Assembly (NCBI GenBank): GCA_015233285.1
Contig: JADFYA010000002.1
Span: forward strand, 4,815 to 20,259
Direction of reading: 5' to 3'
Source: Deltaproteobacteria bacterium
Lineage (GTDB): Bacteria > Desulfobacterota > JADFXK01
Length of the DNA: 15,445 nucleotides
This document shows, piece by piece, positions 7,961 through 14,776 of the stretch. The notes beneath the pieces are model-generated. The model did not search any database. It was given only the letters and a program-made list of their open reading frames with translations, and had not been told where the DNA came from. Position 1 is the first letter of the stretch, and each line of letters begins with the position of its first letter. A program made the translations under genes and the position numbers.

Positions 7961-8650
7961 CTAGGACCTGATTTCTTCAGATCTCTTGGCCCGAATGCGG
8001 GCTAAAACCGTTTGAGCTTGAGCATCAGCCCCCGGAGCGGCTCCGGCGATAAGTGATTCCATCGAGTCTTCTTTGGATGCGGTGGAAATTTGATCCTTGG
8101 CATCCAGAAGTTGTGTCTGGGCAACTTGCCGTTCACGCATCTCCTTCAATTTATTCAAGCCACTACCATCAAAATGTTTGGAGGTTATTTCCCGGCCCTT
8201 ATTCACGTTATGAGTAGACTTGATCTGCCGGGCGATCCGTTCGGCCTCGTCCTTGCCGGTAATGGCTTTTTTCCAATTCGTTTGAGCGATATCGACGTTT
8301 TTCTTGTGTTCCGCCATGTCAGCCCGAACCACCTCTAAATCTTGCTCCAGTTGGACTATCTTGTTGGCGCATTCCAAGGCTTTGTCCTGATTTCCGGAAG
8401 AGTCGTAACCAGTCGCGGCATTCTCCAACTGCCGGATCAAGCCTTCCAAGCGTTTCGCCTCCCGATCGGCCGCGTTATACATCTGCAGTATTTCTGCATA
8501 ACGTTCTTCATACTCTTTGATGCTTTTTTCATATCTCTTCACTTCTTGCATAGCTTGATTGGGTCTGTCCGAATCTTCCACCCAATCCTCGACGCTATCC
8601 TTCTTGCCCATGATCCAGTTGGCCAGGCTTCTACCAAATCCTATTGCCAT
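7961..8650 (-). CDS. PspA/IM30-family coiled-coil protein (YjfJ-like)
   Basis: A 229-residue, almost wholly helical protein of the PspA/IM30 (ESCRT-III-related) family. These are peripheral inner-membrane proteins that polymerise to protect or remodel membranes under stress. A short amphipathic start is followed by the family-like segment around residues 18-35 (EDWVEDSDRPNQAM) and long heptad-like coiled coils (about 36-150) such as LEGLIRQLENAATG and IVQLEQDLEVVRADMAEHKK. The C-terminal part (150-229) is less regular. GGAGGA lies 8 bases before the ATG at 8650. No pspBC, pspF or sigma54 site is present. Its partners here (DUF350, DUF2491-like, small YjfI-position protein) match the E. coli yjfIJKL neighbourhood, so I call it YjfJ-like rather than PspA proper. 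Confidence 0.85.
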   Translation of the reverse strand: MAIGFGRSLANWIMGKKDSVEDWVEDSDRPNQAMQEVKRYEKSIKEYEERYAEILQMYNAADREAKRLEGLIRQLENAATGYDSSGNQDKALECANKIVQLEQDLEVVRADMAEHKKNVDIAQTNWKKAITGKDEAERIARQIKSTHNVNKGREITSKHFDGSGLNKLKEMRERQVAQTQLLDAKDQISTASKEDSMESLIAGAAPGADAQAQTVLARIRAKRSEEIRS

Positions 8651-8743
8651 ATGTTTATTCCTCCATACTCATTAGCCTTAATGGTTGAACGACTACCTTG
8701 CATCATCGGAAAATCAAAAAACCATGTTCAAGCCACGCCGGGT

Positions 8744-9208
8744 CTATTTGGACCCCGCAATGGCATTTTCCACTAGAGTCAAAACCGCCTCCTGTCCATC
8801 GAGCAGGGCGTCCAAAATCGCCTCCAATTCCTGCACATCAAGTCCTTCCAGGTCCCGTTTCTCCGTTACGACAATCATCACATTGTTCGGATTGCTGTAG
8901 GTATCGCGGCCAATCGCAACACCCTTCAGATAAGTTGCCACCTCCAGAAGTTGATTCTTGATTTCCAGTTGTTTTTCCAGGGGCAAGTGGGTGATCTGTT
9001 TTTCCTCACATACATTAACCTGAAAAAACATCTCTCCATTACGTATGGATAGGAAAACCGTCAACTCTCTCGCCCCTCCGGGCATGGCTTTAACAATCTT
9101 GTAGGCCCCGTGATCAGGTTCCTCAGTCAAGGGCAGAACGACATAACCGGCTTCGGCCAAAACAACGCCCAGGTGCCTGTACTGGGTCTTGCGTATCATA
9201 ATATCCAC
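8744..9208 (-). CDS. Small protein in the YjfI position (possible DUF2170 / YbjN-like fold)
   Basis: A 154-residue soluble protein starting at a GTG (9208) with a full GGAGGA 7 bases upstream. An ATG 5 bases before the GTG is in a different frame. The pattern is alternating strands and helices: helix HLGVVLAEAGY, strands around residues 34-68 (KIVKAM, ELTVFLSI, MFFQVNV), a helix, a strand NNVMIVVTEKRD near 108-119, and a long acidic C-terminal helix VQELEAILDALLDG. That layout recalls YbjN, type III chaperone and DUF2170 (YjfI) folds. I cannot assign a family from sequence alone; the YjfI suggestion rests mainly on its place directly upstream of the PspA-like gene (93-base gap) and after a YjfK-like gene. 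No signal peptide or membrane helix. Confidence 0.7.
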   Translation of the reverse strand: MDIMIRKTQYRHLGVVLAEAGYVVLPLTEEPDHGAYKIVKAMPGGARELTVFLSIRNGEMFFQVNVCEEKQITHLPLEKQLEIKNQLLEVATYLKGVAIGRDTYSNPNNVMIVVTEKRDLEGLDVQELEAILDALLDGQEAVLTLVENAIAGSK

Positions 9209-9280
9209 GACATGTTCCTCCGATTTCCTTTTGTTATGATTAATGACCTTAACAGACTAAAGCCAAGTCAAATCTTCCCG

Positions 9281-9757
9281 TCAAATACCTAATACCGTCT
9301 CCAATTCTGCTATGATCGAAAGTGTTTTGGGAAAAGTATTGTTCAATTCATGGAGCGTAAGGTTCAACGTCCCTTTCCTATGTACAACCGCATGACGGGC
9401 TTTCATAATGTTGTCCCAGGCCACGTGAGATTCAGTATTCAACACCCTGGAATTAAAAGTCTCTTTATAATCTTGACCAAAACGAGCCAGGGTTTCAGTG
9501 ATCTTGCTGAGGTCGGGACTTCTAAACTTTTGAGCTATCATCGCCCCGACATATGACGATATGTGCGGATCGTTGCACTTGTCCGCTCTTTTCTGGAACA
9601 TACTCTCGATTAGTGCCTCATACTCCGATACAATCAACAGGACTACCCCTGCCACAAGATATGCCTCTAGTTCAGGTGAGGCCGAGTCATCGTCAGGTAG
9701 CGACTGAACGTGCTGCAAACATGTATTAATGGCATTTTGCAACGGTACCGCGAACAT
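9281..9757 (-). CDS. HEPN-domain protein, putative RNase effector (RiboL-PSP / MAE_28990 type)
   Basis: A 158-residue, all-helical protein. The ATG at 9757 is chosen over an in-frame TTG at 9769: GGGTGA lies just before it and it is only 4 bases from the stop of the DUF262 gene, so translation is probably coupled. The hallmark is RHAVVH (121-126) in the last helix pair, an R-x4-H motif that forms the catalytic site of HEPN ribonucleases. Preceding helices (VAGVVLLIVSEYEALIESMF, and WDNIMKARHAVV after a long middle helix) fit the small HEPN families annotated RiboL-PSP-HEPN or MAE_28990/MAE_18760. Such genes are recurrently found beside DUF262 genes in defence-rich regions. The likely role is an RNA-cleaving effector or toxin, with the DUF262 protein as sensor, regulator or co-effector. 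That role is inference. Confidence 0.75.
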   Translation of the reverse strand: MFAVPLQNAINTCLQHVQSLPDDDSASPELEAYLVAGVVLLIVSEYEALIESMFQKRADKCNDPHISSYVGAMIAQKFRSPDLSKITETLARFGQDYKETFNSRVLNTESHVAWDNIMKARHAVVHRKGTLNLTLHELNNTFPKTLSIIAELETVLGI

Positions 9758-9761
9758 GGAA

Positions 9762-10850
9762 TCACCCAAATAATTTATTTTCGGATAACATAATCCGGCG
9801 CGCGACCACGACCTCGTCGGTTGTACCGTCCTCTATGGATTTTAAGAAACTTCCTTCAGCCTTGAGCTTTGAGAATCTGTCCTTCAGATCATGTGGTATC
9901 GAGTGCCTGTTCTTAGCAAATGCGATAGAAACACAGTCAAAAGCCGCTGCATTGAGGCCGCTTTTGAAATGAAATGGCCGTGGCCCCAAGGTGCCGCGAA
10001 TAAGTGAGACCGTATCATCAAATAGCCTTCGAGCGTCTTCGATGGATATGATTCTTCCGTGTCGGTTATCGCTCATAAAGTTTGATAAAAAATCCTTCAT
10101 CGGCTTGCCGTATTTCTGAGAATTGCAGTATAATGCGAAGAACCGGAGGATTAGTTCAACGTCACGCTGCCTCTTGTCGGGTTCTTGCTTTCCGAATATC
10201 TCTCTCCAGCCTTTATTATTGTTCAATTCTGCCAAAAGCTCTTTAAATTCGCCATGATAAATACAATTACGAATTTCCTGGCCAACAAGTGGGGTGCCCC
10301 CCGTATTTAGTCGCTCGAAAATATGAAAGACGCTTGAACTCCCCTCTGGGTCGATTTGTTTCACAATAAACGCTCTTAGGACTGAATCGTTCAGCTTATT
10401 GAACGCGGCCTCATTAGATTCTTTCAAGTTTTCATACTTCTTTTCATAAAATGGGCTGCTTTTATTGAGACCTTTTAGCTGGAACTCCGCCCTGTTGCCT
10501 CGATTGGGTTCACCGAAGTAGCCTTCCATAAAGTAATAAATACTGAGCAACCTTTGCTGACCGTCAATCATCACGAATTTGTTAGTCTCCGGTTCCAGAT
10601 AGAGAAATATCGCCGGAACGGGAAGCCCCAAGAGGAATGATTCGATTAGTCGGCTGGCCTGGTTTATCGTCCAAACGAATTTTCGTTCGAATCCTGGAAT
10701 AAAAATAGAACCCTTGCGGTACTTAGCGACTATCCCTTCCAAGGTATAATCAGCAGGATAGGTTATAACCTCGAATGAGGCCGGCGAACTTTCAGCGTCT
10801 TCCTCTTCACTTGATACCCGTTCGAGGGTTTCCTCGTCTTCATTCCTCAT
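9762..10850 (-). CDS. DUF262 (ParB-like / GmrSD-type) protein, predicted defence-system component
   Basis: A 362-residue protein. I take the ATG at 10850, preceded by AAAGGT at 6 bases; GTG (10868) and ATG (10865) in the same frame are alternatives with a poorly spaced ribosome site. After an acidic N-terminus come the DUF262 hallmarks: IPGFERKFVWT (51-61), LLGLPVPAIFLY, the ParB/Srx-fold motif DGQQRL (96-101), and FERLNTGGTPLVGQEIRNC (178-196), a classic DUF262 block. The rest is helical. DUF262 domains occur in the GmrSD modification-dependent restriction system and many predicted defence loci and can bind or hydrolyse nucleotides. No HNH nuclease domain (DUF1524, as in GmrD) follows; the neighbouring HEPN protein takes that place. 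It begins 28 bases after the YjfK-like stop. Sampled 60-base lines here run 35-42% G+C, below the genes on either side. Confidence 0.85.
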   Translation of the reverse strand: MRNEDEETLERVSSEEEDAESSPASFEVITYPADYTLEGIVAKYRKGSIFIPGFERKFVWTINQASRLIESFLLGLPVPAIFLYLEPETNKFVMIDGQQRLLSIYYFMEGYFGEPNRGNRAEFQLKGLNKSSPFYEKKYENLKESNEAAFNKLNDSVLRAFIVKQIDPEGSSSVFHIFERLNTGGTPLVGQEIRNCIYHGEFKELLAELNNNKGWREIFGKQEPDKRQRDVELILRFFALYCNSQKYGKPMKDFLSNFMSDNRHGRIISIEDARRLFDDTVSLIRGTLGPRPFHFKSGLNAAAFDCVSIAFAKNRHSIPHDLKDRFSKLKAEGSFLKSIEDGTTDEVVVARRIMLSENKLFG

Positions 10851-10878
10851 TTTTTGACCTTTCATCACCTATGCAATT

Positions 10879-11514
10879 CTAAGCCTTCGGCGCCGGTAAG
10901 AATGAGATTTCCGTGGCGATAAGCTCAATCCCGGTTTGAAGCAAAATCCAGCCGTCGTCGGTATCCATTTCAATGTGCAGGTATTCATCCTGGCCGTCAT
11001 TTCTCTTGCGGGAATAGGCCCAAATCTCGAACGTTTTTTCCGTAACAGAATCAAATGGGTCCTCGACGATGGTCACCTGAGCTTTGATCGGCGCCTTCGT
11101 TCTTAAAGAGTTGGTGTAGATAAGGCCGTTGGGGTCCGGCAGGTCCGGGCCGCCCAATTCATGATAGAAATCCTCATTAAAGCCGAATTCATCGACCAAA
11201 GTGAAGAGAAAGTATTTTAACTCCTTGGTTTTATCTTCGGCGGCTATCTCCAGTATCCGGTTCTGGTCGCCATCTTCAATCAAACAACGCAGAATTTGGT
11301 CGTAGCCCTTATCGTACAGGGCCACCGCCTTGATCTCAAATTGCCCCTTAAGCTCTACGCCGTCGATCAGGACATAACCACCCACCTGGGCATGAACCGG
11401 ATTAAATGACAAGGTGTCATCATTTCGGACCGGCTTTTCTTTTCCCCTATCCCGCCATTTTTCGTAGAGAGTTTTTCCCTCAGGATCGCCTAAGATAACG
11501 TCTTTTAGTCCCAT
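10879..11514 (-). CDS. DUF2491-like protein (YjfK-like)
   Basis: A 211-residue soluble protein from the ATG at 11514, which has AGAAGG about 6 bases upstream; the frame is open further upstream, but that part overlaps the preceding gene and reads as Arg/Pro-rich noise. The core begins NPVHAQVGGYVLIDG (38-52), continues with strands for an ALYDKGYDQILRCLIEDG stretch, and ends with SRKRNDGQDEYLHIEMDTD and GIELIATEIS. The order of an NP-x-x-G-x-V start, a strand-rich middle and a Y-x-R...EYL...G-x-x-L end resembles DUF2491 (E. coli YjfK). A DUF4178 relationship is the alternative. The position between DUF350 and PspA-like genes supports the YjfK reading. Function is unknown in all these families; the context suggests an envelope-stress or membrane-associated complex. 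Confidence 0.65.
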   Translation of the reverse strand: MGLKDVILGDPEGKTLYEKWRDRGKEKPVRNDDTLSFNPVHAQVGGYVLIDGVELKGQFEIKAVALYDKGYDQILRCLIEDGDQNRILEIAAEDKTKELKYFLFTLVDEFGFNEDFYHELGGPDLPDPNGLIYTNSLRTKAPIKAQVTIVEDPFDSVTEKTFEIWAYSRKRNDGQDEYLHIEMDTDDGWILLQTGIELIATEISFLPAPKA

Positions 11515-11569
11515 ATATCCTTCTGTCAGATCTGGTGATGGTATCTGTTGATCCCAACTCCTGTGCGAG

Positions 11570-12505
11570 CTAGGATCGGCGAATAAAAATGAACCAAGCC
11601 CCAAAGCATAACAGGGCCAGGAGTAAGTAGGTGCCTGCCCCCCAGCCGCTGTCTTTCTTTGGCTCGCGGGCCGCCACGGGCCTAACCTTGGATGCCCCGG
11701 CCGCCTCGGGTCGGGCCTGCCCGGCGAAAACCTTGTCCGGGTTTTGTTCAACGTATTCTTTGGAGTACTGGATGTCCGGGTCCACGTTGGGATCAACGTA
11801 ATTAGGATCTCGAGGGACGCCTTTGGCTTCCAGGGCCTTCACCCGCCTCTCCATATCGGCCATTTGTTGTTGATCGAACATATTTCGTTGTTGGGATAGG
11901 GTATTCCAGTGGTGATACCAGAAGAGATCCGAGGCCATCATCAAAAAGGCCATATCCCAGATCCCGACGGAGTGAAACCCCCAGATGGGATAGCCGTACC
12001 CGCCCCAATAATTTGCCTGATAATAGGTCGGTGCCAGGCGGCGCTGGTATGTCGTATTCGGGCCATAATAACTGTTGACTCTGGAGGTCCGGGTCTGGTT
12101 AGCCTGATCTTGGGCCCGGGAAATAGATTCTCTGGAAGGTGCTTGCCCGGTTCGCTGCTTGTAGTCCTGGTAATTTTGTTTGGATTGCTGTCTGTCCATG
12201 GCTTTGGCGTCTGTGGAGCTGCGCGCGGATCCGGCCGAGGGAGAACCACCAGTTACGCCGGTCTTGCCCCATCCGCCTTTGGTGCTCGTTTGACTGGACG
12301 AGCTCCCTGCACTCGAAGATCTGGACGAGGACGAACTGCTATATGATCGGCCTCCGGAAGACCCACCTCGACTGCTGCTCCCGCCTCCAAACCCCTTGGC
12401 CCAAATCTCCGCCGGCGGCATGGCCAAAAGTATTCCCAGGCAGAATATGATCATCAAGTAGCAGATTCGAGCTCTTTGATGTGTAAGACATGCGTTGGTC
12501 TTCAT
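11570..12505 (-). CDS. Secreted Ser/Gly-rich protein with C-terminal membrane anchor
   Basis: A 311-residue protein from the ATG at 12505, with AAGGTG about 6 bases upstream; the frame extends upstream to 12586, but those codons lack a ribosome site and would bury the signal peptide. Residues 1-36 form a Sec signal peptide (hydrophobic CYLMIIFCLGILLAMPP, probable cleavage after IWA). Next is a Ser/Gly/Arg low-complexity stretch (about 38-85), then a Tyr/Trp-rich segment (about 145-185, with NYWGGYGYPIWG), a short helix with MERRVKALEAKGV, an Ala/Lys-rich linker, and a C-terminal hydrophobic segment TYLLLALLCFGAWFIFI ending in RRS. The end is a transmembrane anchor with a basic tail. I do not recognise a family. 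It lies 82 bases after the DUF350 gene and 55 bases before the YjfK-like gene, so it belongs to that operon. Confidence 0.75.
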   Translation of the reverse strand: MKTNACLTHQRARICYLMIIFCLGILLAMPPAEIWAKGFGGGSSSRGGSSGGRSYSSSSSSRSSSAGSSSSQTSTKGGWGKTGVTGGSPSAGSARSSTDAKAMDRQQSKQNYQDYKQRTGQAPSRESISRAQDQANQTRTSRVNSYYGPNTTYQRRLAPTYYQANYWGGYGYPIWGFHSVGIWDMAFLMMASDLFWYHHWNTLSQQRNMFDQQQMADMERRVKALEAKGVPRDPNYVDPNVDPDIQYSKEYVEQNPDKVFAGQARPEAAGASKVRPVAAREPKKDSGWGAGTYLLLALLCFGAWFIFIRRS

Positions 12506-12586
12506 GGTCGCACCTTCTTGTTTATACATTGTTACTGAAGCAGAGGACCGGCCTTCATTCCGAAAAGGCCTCCCAACTGCGTTCAT

Positions 12587-13507
12587 CTACATAAAATAAG
12601 TCAAGGCCAAGGCCGACAAAACCATCAGGCCGCCGGAAACCATACCGACCCCGGCGTTTTTGTCTCGGACGATTAAAGTGGTTACGCTGCCCCTGATAAA
12701 GATAAACCCGATCACCCAGCGGAACAACAAAAGGATGACCACGGCAATGGGCAAGTACGCGGCCAACGCCAACAAATCATGAGTCCAGGAGATAAAGTCG
12801 CCGGAAATGGCCTGGCGGAAAAGAATGCCGAAGGCCAACAACACCCCGGCCATGTCCCATCCTACAGCCCGGTTGTCTTGAAGCAGTTCGGCATCGTCGT
12901 CATAAGGAGTCAGCTTTTTATAGGCCCAGGCCACCAAAATAAATCCCACCTGTCCGATCAGATACCAAATCAAGGTGACCGACCAGCCCGAATCCAGGTC
13001 ATTGAAGACGCCGTTGATGACCAGTCCGGAAGCCACCGCAGATCCAGCCCGGACACAAGCCACTGCTTGATTTCCGAGTTTGGAACCTGCCGCGGCTGAG
13101 ACCTTTTTGTCGGCAGACCCGACGGCAACGGTAGCCGGTTCAGGGACGGCCATTTCTTTGACATCGTTTATGCCGAACAGAATGGTCACGTCGCAGAAAA
13201 ACAGGCCCAGATGAACCAGGGCCAGAGAGGCCAGGCCCAGGAGACATAGCCAGCCGATGGACGACTTCACTCCCTCGGCATGAATAGCTCCCGAGAACCC
13301 GATGAACACTCCAATGTAATACCCCAGATACATAATGGCCATGGCCTGATTATTATAATCAGAGATCTGCTTCTCCGCGTTGACGCCGTGAAACCACTTC
13401 AACCGCAAATCCATGACCACCTTGGCCATGAACAAAAGAAGCAAGGTCAAGGGTAATTGAACTACAAGATCAGTCAATCCGGCAACTATTGTATTCCATA
13501 GGCCCAT
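12587..13507 (-). CDS. Double DUF350 integral membrane protein (YjfL-like)
   Basis: A 306-residue inner-membrane protein with about eight hydrophobic helices arranged as two DUF350 repeats. The first repeat has NNQAMAIMYLGYYIGVFIGF near residue 50; the second has YKKLTPYDDDAELL, then DNRAVGWDMAGVLLAFG and NAGVGMVSGGLMVLSA at the end. The second half matches the layout of E. coli YjfL (a single-repeat protein) well. A polar Ala/Val/Lys linker of about 20 residues follows the third helix. The start at 13507 (MGLWNT) is chosen because the hydrophobic part begins there; the frame is open to 13606, but those upstream codons overlap the predicted promoter. The ribosome site (AAGCGAG) is weak. It is the first gene after the promoter at 13578-13606 and probably leads the operon. 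Confidence 0.85.
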   Translation of the reverse strand: MGLWNTIVAGLTDLVVQLPLTLLLLFMAKVVMDLRLKWFHGVNAEKQISDYNNQAMAIMYLGYYIGVFIGFSGAIHAEGVKSSIGWLCLLGLASLALVHLGLFFCDVTILFGINDVKEMAVPEPATVAVGSADKKVSAAAGSKLGNQAVACVRAGSAVASGLVINGVFNDLDSGWSVTLIWYLIGQVGFILVAWAYKKLTPYDDDAELLQDNRAVGWDMAGVLLAFGILFRQAISGDFISWTHDLLALAAYLPIAVVILLLFRWVIGFIFIRGSVTTLIVRDKNAGVGMVSGGLMVLSALALTYFM

Positions 13508-13577
13508 AATGTAAACTCGCTTCAGTTGATAAGGTTCATTATCGGGGTTAACCTTCTTGCGCCCACAATCGGAATAA

Positions 13578-13606
13578 ATTCTACCATTCTTATTCGTCCG
13601 GGTCAA
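13578..13606 (-). promoter_or_regulatory. Strong sigma70-type promoter for the DUF350 / yjf-like operon
   Basis: On the minus strand, TTGACC (13601-13606) and TAGAAT (13578-13583) are exactly 17 bases apart, each matching consensus at five of six positions. Expected transcription start is near 13571, giving a leader of about 64 bases before the DUF350 start codon. The following six genes are co-directional with small gaps, so this promoter could drive all of them, including the DUF262-HEPN pair. Confidence 0.65.
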
Positions 13607-13688
13607 GCCGGGTTCTGATATCGCGTTAGAAGCGGTTAGGGGTAAGCAACTATGTTAACAGTTAGTTAAGGTAGGATGAGGAAGGACG

Positions 13689-13729
13689 CTCCGCCATCAT
13701 AAGCCCCGTTTGGGGTGGCCTGGCCGGAG
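13689..13729 (-). other. Bulged hairpin between SurA-like gene and yjf-like operon
   Basis: An 8-base-pair outer stem (CTCCGGCCA with TGGCGGAG, one bulged G) encloses an inner CCCC/GGGG stem with a 4-base loop. It lies 45 bases after the SurA-like stop codon and 83 bases upstream of the promoter. No T run follows on the minus strand, so a terminator role is uncertain. The rest of 13508-13774 shows only the promoter and a small TTAAC/GTTAA inverted repeat. Confidence 0.35.
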
Positions 13730-13774
13730 TATCCGAAAGGCTAGCCCAAAGAGGTTGATGAGGCCGCAATAACG

Positions 13775-14752
13775 TTAGAGAATTATTTTGATATAGGATT
13801 TGTCTTTAAGACCCTTCAACCATATATCATATCGCTGTTTTAATTCCTCTCGATAGAGCTTCTCGTGGATAGTGTCCCGGACGTCTTCCAATGTCTTCTG
13901 CCGGCCATCGGATCTTTTGGTAACCATCAAAATCTGCAAGCCGGTTGCTGTTTCTAGGATGTCACTCGGTTCACCTTTCTTGAGCTTGGAAATTGCGTTC
14001 TTCATCTCCGCGCTCATATCTTCTTCGCGCACCAGTCCCAGATCCCCACCTTCACGAGCCGTCGGAGCTTCCGAGTATTCAGCAGCAATCTTGGCAAAAT
14101 CCGCTCCGGCCCGGAGCTTTTCCAAAACCGTTTCGGCCTTTTTTCTGGCCTCGTGTTTCGCCGTCGCGGTGGCATTTTCAGGAATTCCAATAAAGATATG
14201 TTTTACGCCAACCTGATTTTGACCTTCAAACTGATCTTTATTCTTTTGGTAATATTCTTTAATTTTTTCCTCGGGAATGACAATTTTTGCTTTTATCTCA
14301 GAATTAAGCAGCTTAGCCTTTAGAATTTCTTCCCTGATCTCTTGTTGGTAGTCCTTAATGGTCATTCCTTTGGCTTTCAGCATTCTTTCCAGGTCATTTT
14401 CAGTCATGAAATTGTCTTGTTTCGCCTTAGCCAGCGCGGCTGCCACCTCTTGTTCACTGACTTTAACCTTTAGCCGTTCAATTTCTTTTTCGGCCAGCTT
14501 TTGATTGATCATAAGATCGAGAGCACTTTGGGTGATCGTATATATTTTTTCCTGATTTTCCGACAACCGGGGGTCTAACTGCATTCGTTGCAAAACGGGC
14601 ATGAGTTTATCGGATAGTTCGGAGTAGGTGATAACGTCATCATTGACAATGGCCACGATGCGATCAAGCACTTCGGCCAATCCGATAGTTGACAAGATAG
14701 CCCAAAAAGTGATCACGAAAAACAAGTAAGTAATCTTATGACGCCGAATCAT
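13775..14752 (-). CDS. SurA-like periplasmic chaperone / PpiC-type peptidyl-prolyl isomerase
   Basis: A 325-residue protein. An N-terminal signal peptide (about 1-26, RRHK then a hydrophobic YLFFVITFWAILSTIGLA) exports it to the periplasm. The mature start EVLDRIVAIVNDDVITYSEL is the SurA N-terminal signature, followed by the helical chaperone region (30-170). A single parvulin (PpiC) domain spans about 178-278, with VKHIFIGIP, FAKIAAEYSEAPTAREGGDLG and ATGLQILMV all in the expected order. SurA-type proteins escort outer-membrane beta-barrel proteins. E. coli SurA has two parvulin domains; this one has one, as is common in this family outside Enterobacteria. GGAGGG stands 9 bases before the ATG at 14752. 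It begins 24 bases after the end of the partial paralog upstream, so the two form an operon. Confidence 0.9.
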   Translation of the reverse strand: MIRRHKITYLFFVITFWAILSTIGLAEVLDRIVAIVNDDVITYSELSDKLMPVLQRMQLDPRLSENQEKIYTITQSALDLMINQKLAEKEIERLKVKVSEQEVAAALAKAKQDNFMTENDLERMLKAKGMTIKDYQQEIREEILKAKLLNSEIKAKIVIPEEKIKEYYQKNKDQFEGQNQVGVKHIFIGIPENATATAKHEARKKAETVLEKLRAGADFAKIAAEYSEAPTAREGGDLGLVREEDMSAEMKNAISKLKKGEPSDILETATGLQILMVTKRSDGRQKTLEDVRDTIHEKLYREELKQRYDIWLKGLKDKSYIKIIL

Positions 14753-14776
14753 CAGAGTAAACCCTCCGGTTGTTTG

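Noticed and set aside
8744..9208. Type III secretion chaperone (CesT-like) for the small protein in the YjfI position.
   Set aside because: The fold pattern is compatible, but no secretion-system gene is in the window and the neighbours fit a yjf-like locus better.
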